The translations under genes and the position numbers were made by a program. The notes below the pieces were generated by a model, which was given only the letters and a program-made list of their open reading frames with translations, was not told the DNA's origin and made no database searches. Positions 1 to 5,617 of a stretch of DNA of 5,617 bases are shown piece by piece. The stretch's first letter is position 1. Every line of letters starts with the position of its first letter. Where the stretch lies: positions 1-5,617 of the forward strand of contig DXGG01000004.1 in assembly GCA_019114015.1 (NCBI GenBank), given 5' to 3'. Source of the stretch: Candidatus Onthomorpha intestinigallinarum (GTDB lineage Bacteria; Bacteroidota; Bacteroidia; Bacteroidales; P3).

Positions 1-1349
1 GTATATTGCAGGCTCAAAGCTGGCAAAATTTCAAAAGCCTGACGGCATATAACGGAATGCAAACAACAAATGATTATGCACAGAAAATAAGACCGTTCAA
101 AGAGGATATGTTAGTCGCAATAATAAAAGACAATAACAACACTTACGGTTTTTCCCTATGGATTGACGACAGTAACCTTGTGACAAACAAATTTTTTGCT
201 TCCCAAAATATAATCGTTTCGGACATGTGCATATTGGGCGATACCCTTTATTTCTGCGGAAAAAGGCTGACAGCACAAGGCAACACAGGAATAATTGGCC
301 GATTAAGTATGCAGGACTTTATCAGTAGCAGCACATCTGCTTTCCAATATGAAACAGCAGACATAAACACTACGGAACATTTGACGCATCTGGTCGCTTA
401 TAACAAACCAGATTCAGATATAGTGTTTATTGTCGCTATCGGAAACAATGGCTTGTCGAACAACCAGACAGGAAGATATGTATTCGTATATTACGACCCT
501 AGCAATTCAAGCACAGCATCCTACACTTGTTCCTGCCCTTTCATTTCTTCAAACAAAAAGGAGATTTTTGAGGATATCTGCCTTACGGACAATCATGTCG
601 CTACAATAAGCAGGATATATCCGGATAGCGAATTCATAATAAGGACATTTGAACTTGCAAATCCGACAAACAATCAATACAAAAACTCGTTCTCATTCTC
701 CAATAACCCATACTTCAACACTTCCTTTGTCATATCCGAATTCCCTCTACACATAACGCACTTAGGTAACGACAAAGTGGCTGTATGCGTTTCGGTAAGC
801 TATCAATCGAATTACTATTATACAATGGTAAACACATTAGGCGTAACCTCTCAAAACATATCTTCAACACAACTTGTACCTTATGATGAAAAGGCCAACA
901 AACCTTTGGAACTGGATTATTTAGCCGAAACAAATCAACTGCTTCTATTGAACAGCTGTTATTTGCAGGGAACCGGTAGAATCACTCAGACAATAACCGT
1001 TCTAAACCCCGATACGATACCTCCTTATAATGCGACGATGGAATTTTTCGACAGTACCGGCTATGAATTCAAACATCTGAGTGTTATTCCTAACAGTAGA
1101 TATGCCGCAATAGGAACATATCAATATCAAAATCAAAACCAATACAATCAATTAGTAAGTACGAAATACTTCAATTACAACGGCTCATGCATGGAGTTCC
1201 ACGCTGTAAGTATAGGAACAATAAACAATACTCCTCAGGCAACTTCAGCGGGAAATCTGACATCATCGCCCAATCCTACCACCATTACTTGGACAACAGG
1301 TAATATCGGTGGTAATTCTCTTGGTATAACAACAAATTGTGTAGAATAA
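1..1349 (+). CDS. Exported, probably beta-propeller-like protein of unknown function (5' end missing)
   Basis: The frame is open from the left edge to a TAA at 1347-1349. The TTG at position 6 could be read as a start, but the first residues in frame are I-L-Q-A-Q-S-W, which looks like the end of a signal peptide cut just before Gln. I therefore infer that the true start and about 15-20 residues lie upstream. The roughly 445 visible residues contain no catalytic motif that I recognise. They show loosely repeated beta-rich units at a pitch near 60 residues, for example around residues 67-102 (VSDMCILGDTLYFCGK), 124-163, 188-217, 247-277, 301-333 and 356-388. This suggests a six- or seven-bladed propeller, but that is inference. 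A Q/N/Y-rich stretch lies at about residues 371-383. The C-terminus is Ser/Thr/Asn-rich and has no T9SS sorting domain, unlike the next gene. The protein probably acts outside the cytoplasm and may be co-transcribed with the next gene. Confidence 0.8.
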   Translation, partial: ILQAQSWQNFKSLTAYNGMQTTNDYAQKIRPFKEDMLVAIIKDNNNTYGFSLWIDDSNLVTNKFFASQNIIVSDMCILGDTLYFCGKRLTAQGNTGIIGRLSMQDFISSSTSAFQYETADINTTEHLTHLVAYNKPDSDIVFIVAIGNNGLSNNQTGRYVFVYYDPSNSSTASYTCSCPFISSNKKEIFEDICLTDNHVATISRIYPDSEFIIRTFELANPTNNQYKNSFSFSNNPYFNTSFVISEFPLHITHLGNDKVAVCVSVSYQSNYYYTMVNTLGVTSQNISSTQLVPYDEKANKPLELDYLAETNQLLLLNSCYLQGTGRITQTITVLNPDTIPPYNATMEFFDSTGYEFKHLSVIPNSRYAAIGTYQYQNQNQYNQLVSTKYFNYNGSCMEFHAVSIGTINNTPQATSAGNLTSSPNPTTITWTTGNIGGNSLGITTNCVE

Positions 1350-1367
1350 TTTTAAAACAGAAGCATT

Positions 1368-2405
1368 ATGAAAAAAGCAATATTTATAAAGACACTGGTT
1401 TTGTCAGCAACTGTGTGCCTGTCTTGTGCAGCAAAGGCTCAGTCGGATACGGCTTGGATGGATACAAATTACATAGACCAATACATATTCCCTCCTCTTG
1501 TTGATGACAGATGGGAAGACGAATACAGATACGGATGGTACGGTTGGGATGCTAACGGTGGCGGTTTCGGTTTAGTAATATGTGAACGTGAACAAGGTAT
1601 AATAACACCTGCGGATTATGTGGCGCAGAAATATGAAGCGGAGGACAGCGTAACACTTGCGGGAGTTGCCGTACTGTTGGAGGGTTCACCTTTCGACTCT
1701 TTGACCGTTGAGATATGGGACGACGCTCTGTCTTCCGTCCTATTATCCAAAACATTCATTTGCGCGGAAAGTCAGGAATATCTCTTCTATGAATGTATGT
1801 TCAACGAACCTATTACCCTGTACAATGACTATTATGTCTCGGTACGTATGTACAGATGCGATTGTAGCGGACCAGGTGATAGGGATACATACTTCATATC
1901 AGTGCTTAAACTTCGGGAATTCCATTATGATGCTACTGATGTACCTCAGGGATGCAATATAAAATACGAACCTTATTTCAAACTTTGCGATGAAGATGAA
2001 TGGAAACGTCTTGACGATATAAACACATGGGGTTTGATTACTGAAAGTTTAACAGCATATAATTATTATGGTAATCCAGATGCTCGCCAGTTAGTCATCG
2101 CTCCTTTCGGCATCTGTCCGATAAGGGCATCGGAAAGCAGTTCGGCTCTCGGAAACAGTCCGGAAATGTCGGAGAGAAACATAAGCATTTATCCGCTCCC
2201 TGCAAAGGACAGGCTGAACATTAAGGCCGTGGACTGCAATATATTGCACATAGAGGTGTTCGACGCAATGAACCGTAAGGTTCTTGAAACAAATGCAAAC
2301 AACGACATCTTGAATATAGACCTGTCGGACTTCAAGCCCGGAACATATTTCTTCATCATAACAACAGACAAGGGAACATGCTCCGAAAAGGTCATTGTCG
2401 GATAA
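1368..2405 (+). CDS. Secreted protein with T9SS type A C-terminal sorting domain; body of unknown function
   Basis: This is a complete 345-residue ORF from ATG to TAA. Residues 1-24 form a signal peptide: MKK, a hydrophobic core, then AKA just before Gln25, a typical signal peptidase I site for Bacteroidota. Cys20 does not sit in a good lipobox, so a lipoprotein is less likely. Residues 25-265 are rich in aromatic and acidic residues and probably beta-sandwich-like (for example about 83-163). They contain several Cys, including CDC at 164-166, and match no family I can name. Residues 271-345 have the form of the T9SS sorting domain (TIGR04183 type): YPLPAKDRL in place of the common YPNPA, then IEVFDAMNRKVLE, then DLSDFKPGTYFF, ending in KVIVG. 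By family knowledge, such proteins cross the outer membrane through the PorU/PorV machinery and are released or anchored at the surface. The gene starts 18 bp after the previous stop, without a clear Shine-Dalgarno, and probably shares its transcript. Confidence 0.9.
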   Translation: MKKAIFIKTLVLSATVCLSCAAKAQSDTAWMDTNYIDQYIFPPLVDDRWEDEYRYGWYGWDANGGGFGLVICEREQGIITPADYVAQKYEAEDSVTLAGVAVLLEGSPFDSLTVEIWDDALSSVLLSKTFICAESQEYLFYECMFNEPITLYNDYYVSVRMYRCDCSGPGDRDTYFISVLKLREFHYDATDVPQGCNIKYEPYFKLCDEDEWKRLDDINTWGLITESLTAYNYYGNPDARQLVIAPFGICPIRASESSSALGNSPEMSERNISIYPLPAKDRLNIKAVDCNILHIEVFDAMNRKVLETNANNDILNIDLSDFKPGTYFFIITTDKGTCSEKVIVG

Positions 2406-2504
2406 GGCAAGGGTTGTTTTCCTGATTTTGTTTTGCCCAAACCAAATTATTTCCGTAAATCTGTATAAGGAATATAGCTATTTGATATTAAACGAGTTAG
2501 AAGG

Positions 2505-2525
2505 ATTACCTTATTTTGGGGTAAT
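2505..2525. repeat. Small inverted repeat (hairpin) in the intergenic region
   Basis: ATTACC (2505-2510) and GGTAAT (2520-2525) form a perfect 6-bp stem, which can be lengthened by two T-G wobble pairs to leave a 5-base loop. No T-run follows, so it is not a convincing intrinsic terminator. It lies between the secreted-protein pair and the RM operon and could be a protein-binding site, an RNA hairpin or chance. Apart from this and the promoter region further right, I see nothing coding in the 269-bp gap from 2406 to 2674. Confidence 0.3.
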
Positions 2526-2624
2526 GATTTGGCAACCGTCTTAATTGCTGTGTTCTGCTTTACTTTACGTATCGATAACTCTTATACTACAAAAATAATA
2601 CAATTTTCAATACCAAGCCAATAT

Positions 2625-2664
2625 TACCAAATAAAATTTTGTACCTTTGTCAAATTCAGACAAA
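2625..2664. promoter_or_regulatory. Two tandem dyads over the promoter: candidate operator of the XRE regulator
   Basis: The right dyad is exact: TTTGTC (2646-2651), a 7-bp spacer, then GACAAA (2659-2664). It overlaps the last four bases of the -7 box and the likely transcription start. The left dyad is imperfect: TACCAAAT (2625-2632) and ATTTTGTA (2636-2643) match at 7 of 8 pairs around AAA. The two centres (about 2634 and 2655) are 21 bp apart, two helical turns, so two dimers could sit on the same face of the DNA. Controller proteins of RM systems bind such paired dyads at their own promoters to delay or limit nuclease expression. That this regulator binds here is inferred from position only. 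Confidence 0.4.
2642..2649 (+). promoter_or_regulatory. Bacteroidota -7 promoter box for the RM operon
   Basis: TACCTTTG is an exact match to the Bacteroides -7 consensus TAnnTTTG and ends 25 bp before the ATG of the regulator gene. It would give a very short leader. I see no good -33 box (TTTG or TTG) at the expected distance of about 19-21 bp upstream, so the promoter may be weak or need an activator. It is the only full TAnnTTTG match I found in the gap on this strand. Confidence 0.6.
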
Positions 2665-2674
2665 AACGGCATAT

Positions 2675-2902
2675 ATGAACCGAATAAAAGAGGTATTAGA
2701 TGCTAAGGGCATTAGTCAAACGGAATTGGCAAACAGGCTTGGAAAGACTTTCAATATGGTCAATCTATATGCTACGAACAAGGTGCAACCTCCCATTCCT
2801 GTTTTATATCAGATAGCAAACATTCTGAATATTGATGTAAGGGATTTACTTGTGCCTAACCAAATTAAAGAAGACTATATAAATGGCGAAAAAAGAGATT
2901 AA
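2675..2902 (+). CDS. Small XRE-family HTH regulator, controller-like protein of the RM operon
   Basis: This 75-residue protein is essentially one Cro/C1-type helix-turn-helix domain. Residues about 14-21 (SQTELANR) form the second helix and about 25-33 (TFNMVNLYA) the recognition helix. They are followed by the usual tail in which the IANILNIDVRDLLV segment packs the domain. I chose the ATG at 2675. The frame can be extended to a TTG at 2639, but that codon lies upstream of or within the promoter box and adds residues unlike the family, whereas MNRIKEVLDAKGISQ is a normal start for it. No clear Shine-Dalgarno is present, as is common in Bacteroidota. The gene overlaps the following methyltransferase gene by 20 bp, so the two are translated from one message. 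Its size and place match RM controller proteins and the small XRE proteins often found upstream of Bacteroidota RM genes. It probably sets the timing or level of the operon, perhaps through the dyads at 2625-2664. Confidence 0.85.
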   Translation: MNRIKEVLDAKGISQTELANRLGKTFNMVNLYATNKVQPPIPVLYQIANILNIDVRDLLVPNQIKEDYINGEKRD

Positions 2903-4805
2903 AACAGACTTTTGGGTGTATGGGCTATTGCAAGAAGCAGGTTTAAATTTGACACCGCAAGGTTGTGATATAAAAGAAGTTGACGAAGCGTTGAAAACTG
3001 CTTCAAAAGCGCAAACAGGAAACGTTGGTTATCCTGAATATTGTGGAATAGTAAAAGATTTTTTGCTTGTAATAGAAGATAAAGCAACACTTGAAAAGCA
3101 TATTGTCAGAAATGACAAAAAATTAATATCACAAGATGTTAAAAGTGTAAAAGACTATGCAGTCAATGGCGCTTTGTTCTATGGACTTCATTTAGCTGCA
3201 CACACTTCTTTTCATAAGGTACTTGCATTTGGTGTATCAGGTAATGAGAAACGACATCGGATAACTCCTATTTTTATAAATGAACGTGGAGATTATCAGG
3301 AACTTTCTGATGTGGAAACCTTTATTTCGTTCAATGAAAACAATATAGACGAGTTTTATTTGAAAGAAATCCTGAAAGAAGAAACAGATGTAGAAAAGAC
3401 AACGGCTGAAATACTCAAAGATGCAGAGAAACTACATAATGATTTGCGGAATTACGGAAATCTGACAACAGAACAAAAACCGTTGATTGTTTCTGGGATT
3501 ATGTTGGCATTAAGAGAAATAGAATACAAAACATTTTCTATTGATTCTCTTATTGGAGATAATGTAAAAACTGATGGACAAAAGATTTACGAAGCGATAA
3601 GAAGTAACTTGCAGCGGGCTAATGTAACACCTGATACAAAACGAGATAAGCTATTGAGTCAATTTGCTGTTATAAAAGATACGCCGAAAATCAATGAAAA
3701 AAATGATACTTTAGGTAAGACACCATTAAGACATTACACAGAGTTTCTTTACAATAGTATCTATAAGAATATACGTTACCAAAACTCAGCAGAAGACTAT
3801 TTAGGACGTTTCTATGGAGAATTTATGTCATATTCAGGTGGGGATGGGCAGACATTAGGTATTGTTCTTACTCCAAAACATATTACAGAATTGTTTTGCG
3901 AATTGATAGATTTGAAAGTTGATGACAAAGTCCTTGATCCTTGTTGCGGTACTGCAGGTTTCCTTATTGCTGCCATGCACAAGATGGTTAAGCAAGCAGA
4001 AGATGAAACTCAGAGAAGACATATAAAACGTGACCAGTTATTTGGTATTGAATTACAACCTTATATGTTCACTATAGCCACAACCAATATGATACTTCGA
4101 GGAGATGGTAAAAGTAATTTGCATAATTGGGACTTTTTAAAGCATAATCCAAGCCAATTACAATTGAAAGGATGTACTGTGGGTATGATGAACCCACCTT
4201 ATTCACAAGGTTCAAAGAGTAATCCAGATTTATATGAAATCAGTTTTACGGAACATTTGCTTGAATCATTAGTTGAGGGGGCAAGGGCTATTGTAATAGT
4301 TCCCCAATCTTCAGTAACGGGAAAGAGTAAAGAGGAACAGAATATCAAAAACAACATACTCAAACATCATACGTTGGAAGGTGTTATCACACTCAACAAA
4401 AATACGTTCTACGGCGTAGGAACAAATCCATGTATTGCTGTATTTACTGCTGGCATACCTCATGACAAAAACCATAAATGTAAATTCATCAATTTCGAGG
4501 ATGACGGGTTTGTTGTAAGCAAGCATATCGGACTGGAAGAAACTGCCTGTGCTAAAGATAAGCGTCAACATTTGCTTGACGTGTGGTTCGGACGCATAGA
4601 GGCTGAAACAAAATTCTGTGTGGAAACCACTATAGAGGCAGAGGATGAATGGTTGCATGCGTTCTACTATTTCAATGATGAAATCCCTACGGAGAAAGAC
4701 TTTGAGAATACAATGGCTGATTATTTGACCTTTGAATTTAATATGATTACTCATGGTAGAGGATATTTGTTTGAAGATATAAAAGATGGAGAAAATAATG
4801 AATAA
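2883..4805 (+). CDS. hsdM: Fused restriction-modification subunit: nuclease-like N-terminus plus HsdM-type N6-adenine methyltransferase (BcgI A-like)
   Basis: This complete 640-residue protein probably both methylates adenine and cuts DNA when guided by the S subunit encoded next. Residues about 1-165 resemble the N-terminal nuclease domain of HsdR/type IIG enzymes. Pro51-Glu52 is followed after 12 residues by Glu65-Asp66-Lys67 inside LLVIEDKA, which fits a PD-(D/E)xK site with Glu replacing the first Asp; Asp59 is another possible metal ligand. Residues about 170-320 are a helical linker like the HsdM N-terminus. The methyltransferase follows: TPKHI (330-334), the SAM-binding motif I DPCCGTAGF (352-360), FGIELQP (387-393) and the catalytic motif IV NPPY (437-440), as in gamma-class N6-adenine enzymes. 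The length is close to the BcgI A subunit, as I recall it, and longer than many plain HsdM proteins. The start at 2883 overlaps the regulator gene by 20 bp and has AAAGAAG at 2867-2873 upstream. The end overlaps the S gene by 8 bp. A separate HsdR beyond the right edge cannot be excluded. Confidence 0.88.
   Translation: MAKKEIKTDFWVYGLLQEAGLNLTPQGCDIKEVDEALKTASKAQTGNVGYPEYCGIVKDFLLVIEDKATLEKHIVRNDKKLISQDVKSVKDYAVNGALFYGLHLAAHTSFHKVLAFGVSGNEKRHRITPIFINERGDYQELSDVETFISFNENNIDEFYLKEILKEETDVEKTTAEILKDAEKLHNDLRNYGNLTTEQKPLIVSGIMLALREIEYKTFSIDSLIGDNVKTDGQKIYEAIRSNLQRANVTPDTKRDKLLSQFAVIKDTPKINEKNDTLGKTPLRHYTEFLYNSIYKNIRYQNSAEDYLGRFYGEFMSYSGGDGQTLGIVLTPKHITELFCELIDLKVDDKVLDPCCGTAGFLIAAMHKMVKQAEDETQRRHIKRDQLFGIELQPYMFTIATTNMILRGDGKSNLHNWDFLKHNPSQLQLKGCTVGMMNPPYSQGSKSNPDLYEISFTEHLLESLVEGARAIVIVPQSSVTGKSKEEQNIKNNILKHHTLEGVITLNKNTFYGVGTNPCIAVFTAGIPHDKNHKCKFINFEDDGFVVSKHIGLEETACAKDKRQHLLDVWFGRIEAETKFCVETTIEAEDEWLHAFYYFNDEIPTEKDFENTMADYLTFEFNMITHGRGYLFEDIKDGENNE
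4788..4791 (+). promoter_or_regulatory. Ribosome binding site fixing the S-subunit start
   Basis: GGAG followed by AAA lies 6 bp before the ATG at 4798, inside the end of the methyltransferase gene. It supports that ATG as the start of the specificity gene and suggests translational coupling, since the ATG precedes the TAA of the upstream gene by only two codons in a shifted frame. Confidence 0.55.
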
Positions 4806-5617
4806 TCTTTCTTTAGATTCCCGGAATTGGGATGCATTCTTTATAGAGGATGTCGCTGAAATACTTTCAGGACGAGATATTTATGAAAGGGAACGTTTAG
4901 ATGGACTTATACCATATATTACAGCAACTGCAAATAATAATGGTATAGGATACTTTGTTGCAAATAGTAATGAAACGCTTGAAAGTAATTGTCTTTCGGT
5001 AAACAGAAATGGTTCTGTTGGTTATTGTTTTTACCATCCATATAAGGCTTTATATGGGAATGATACACGGAAGTTACGCCCTAAAAAGAATAATAAATAC
5101 ATTTCTTTATTTATCTCCTTGTGTATTACAAAACAACGAGAAAAATATGGATATGGTTATAAAATGGGAACGGGACGTTTGAAAAGGCAACGAATATTAC
5201 TTCCCATTGATGAAAATAACAATCCCGATTGGCAATTCATGGAGGATTATATGAAAGCCAAAGAACAACAAATCTTAAAACCAACAATAGAGAAATTATG
5301 CAAATACTTGATAATCAACGAAATAATAACGGGGGGGGGTAAATTATCTCATGCCCATTGGAAAGCATTTTATTTCACAGAAGTATTCACGGAAATACAG
5401 CGAGGCAAACGGCTTAAAAAAGCCGATCACTCAGAGGGAAGAACTCCATACATCTCGGCAACCGCTCTCAACAATGGTGTGGATGGATTTGTTGGAAACG
5501 AAAGCGGCGTAAGAAAATTTTCTAATTGTTTGACTGTAGCTAATAGCGGTAGCGTAGGGAGTGCATTCTTTCATCAATATGAATTTGTAGCAAGTGACCA
5601 TGTTACTCAATTGAAAA
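4798..5617 (+). CDS. hsdS: Specificity (S) subunit of the RM system, two target-recognition domains, phase-variable candidate (3' end missing)
   Basis: The frame is open from the ATG at 4798 through the right edge, giving 273 visible residues. The protein should choose the DNA target for the fused methyltransferase-nuclease. It has two related halves. The first starts at Trp11 and carries PYITATANNNG (39-49) and GSVGYCFYH (72-80). The second starts at Trp188 and carries PYISATALNNGVDGF (217-231) and GSVGSAFFH (251-259). This repeat is typical of type I/BcgI S proteins, where each half reads one part of a split recognition site. Between them, residues about 145-177 are likely helical (conserved spacer), followed by T178-G-G-G181 encoded by a nine-G run. 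A family-size protein of about 340-370 residues would need roughly 70-100 more residues past the window. Slippage to ten Gs makes the next codon TAA (181-residue product). TRD2 appears less A/T-rich than TRD1, suggesting a separate origin. Loss of the far end prevents checking TRD2 or any neighbouring alternative S genes. Confidence 0.9.
   Translation, partial: MNNLSLDSRNWDAFFIEDVAEILSGRDIYERERLDGLIPYITATANNNGIGYFVANSNETLESNCLSVNRNGSVGYCFYHPYKALYGNDTRKLRPKKNNKYISLFISLCITKQREKYGYGYKMGTGRLKRQRILLPIDENNNPDWQFMEDYMKAKEQQILKPTIEKLCKYLIINEIITGGGKLSHAHWKAFYFTEVFTEIQRGKRLKKADHSEGRTPYISATALNNGVDGFVGNESGVRKFSNCLTVANSGSVGSAFFHQYEFVASDHVTQLK
4828..5208 (+). other. Target-recognition domain 1 (TRD1) of the S subunit
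   Basis: Residues about 11-137 of the S protein. The block runs from NWDAFFIEDVAEI through PYITATANNNG and GSVGYCFYH to GTGRLKRQRILLPI, where the closing LLPI-type segment is typical of TRD ends in S proteins. It lies wholly upstream of the poly-G run, so it is made in every phase state. My hand count gives about 34% G+C over 4801-5040. Confidence 0.7.
5331..5339 (+). repeat. Poly-G tract of nine bases, candidate phase-variation switch in the S gene
   Basis: Nine consecutive G residues lie between AAC and TAAA, inside codons 178-181 of the S gene, in otherwise A/T-rich DNA. The reading with nine Gs is ACG GGG GGG GGT AAA and stays open. Ten Gs give ACG GGG GGG GGG TAA, an immediate stop. Eight (or eleven) Gs give a frame that ends at the TAA at 5510-5512 (window numbering). 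The tract lies exactly between the two recognition domains. Long mononucleotide G runs are well-known slippage sites for phase variation in Neisseria, Campylobacter and Helicobacter; that this one varies is inferred. Confidence 0.85.
5359..5617 (+). other. Target-recognition domain 2 (TRD2) of the S subunit (partial)
   Basis: It begins at HWKAFYFTEVFTEI, parallel to NWDAFFIEDVAEI in TRD1, and repeats the PYIxATAxNNG and GSVGxxFxH signatures. It lies downstream of the poly-G run, so it is made only when the tract keeps the frame. My hand count gives about 41% G+C over 5341-5580, against about 34% for the matching part of TRD1. The right edge cuts it before its end. Confidence 0.7.

Noticed and set aside
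6..8. TTG at position 6 as the real start of the first gene
   Set aside because: The residues that follow (QAQSW) look like a signal peptide cleavage region and the frame is open to the edge, so the gene most likely starts outside the window.
1120..1152. Short CAA/AAT-rich stretch as a tandem repeat
   Set aside because: The units are irregular and encode a Q/N/Y-rich loop; it is simple low-complexity coding sequence rather than a slippage tract.
2406..2442. GGCAA (2406-2410) and TTGCC (2433-2437) as an intrinsic terminator of the secreted-protein genes
   Set aside because: The stem is only 5 bp with a 22-base loop and is followed by no T-run.
2639..2674. Possible upstream TTG start extending the XRE regulator by 12 residues
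   Set aside because: It falls across the -7 promoter box and adds residues that do not fit the family; the ATG at 2675 gives a standard XRE N-terminus.
4311..4754. Minus-strand ORF of 147 codons inside the methyltransferase gene
   Set aside because: It lies antisense to a clear conserved coding region, has no recognisable domain, and is best explained as a shadow frame. The shorter antisense and overlapping frames at 730-933, 1552-1755, 1708-1962, 2189-2440 and 2899-3090 are rejected for the same reason.
5351..5353. ATG just after the poly-G run as an internal start for a free TRD2
   Set aside because: It is not in the TRD2 frame; it belongs to the frame entered with eight Gs, which stops at 5510-5512.
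1..5617. CRISPR array, tRNA, rRNA, transposase or insertion sequence ends
   Set aside because: No spaced direct repeats, cloverleaf-like segments, transposase motifs or terminal inverted repeats were visible on either strand.

Overview
The window looks like Bacteroidota DNA, most likely order Bacteroidales. Three things point there: a secreted protein with a type IX secretion (T9SS) C-terminal sorting domain, A/T-rich coding with little Shine-Dalgarno signal, and a Bacteroides-type -7 promoter box (TAnnTTTG). I cannot name a genus.

Left part (1-2405): two co-directional genes for exported proteins, 18 bp apart. The first is cut by the left edge just after what looks like the end of a signal peptide, and is probably a beta-propeller-like protein of unknown function. 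The second has a signal peptide, an unrecognised beta-rich body and a T9SS sorting domain. Positions 2406-2674 carry no gene, but hold a small hairpin and then a promoter with overlapping inverted repeats.

Right part (2675 to the end): a compact restriction-modification (RM) operon with overlapping genes. It encodes a 75-aa XRE-type regulator, probably a controller-like protein. Next is a 640-aa protein that joins a PD-(D/E)xK-type nuclease-like N-terminus to an N6-adenine methyltransferase. Last is a specificity (S) subunit with two related target-recognition halves, cut by the right edge. The order and sizes match BcgI-type (type IIB / two-component type IIG) systems, in which one RM polypeptide pairs with one S polypeptide and no separate HsdR is needed.

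The standout observation is a run of nine G residues (5331-5339) inside the S gene, at the hinge between the two target-recognition domains. With nine Gs the frame runs through both domains. With ten Gs the codon straight after the tract becomes TAA, leaving a 181-residue half-subunit with only the first domain. With eight Gs translation ends at 5510-5512 after an out-of-frame tail. This is the layout expected of a phase-variable specificity switch, in which slippage changes which sequence is methylated and cut. It resembles the poly-G switch known in the NgoAV type I system of Neisseria, but here it sits in a BcgI-like fused RM system of a Bacteroidota. The switch is inferred from a single sequence and is not shown to vary.
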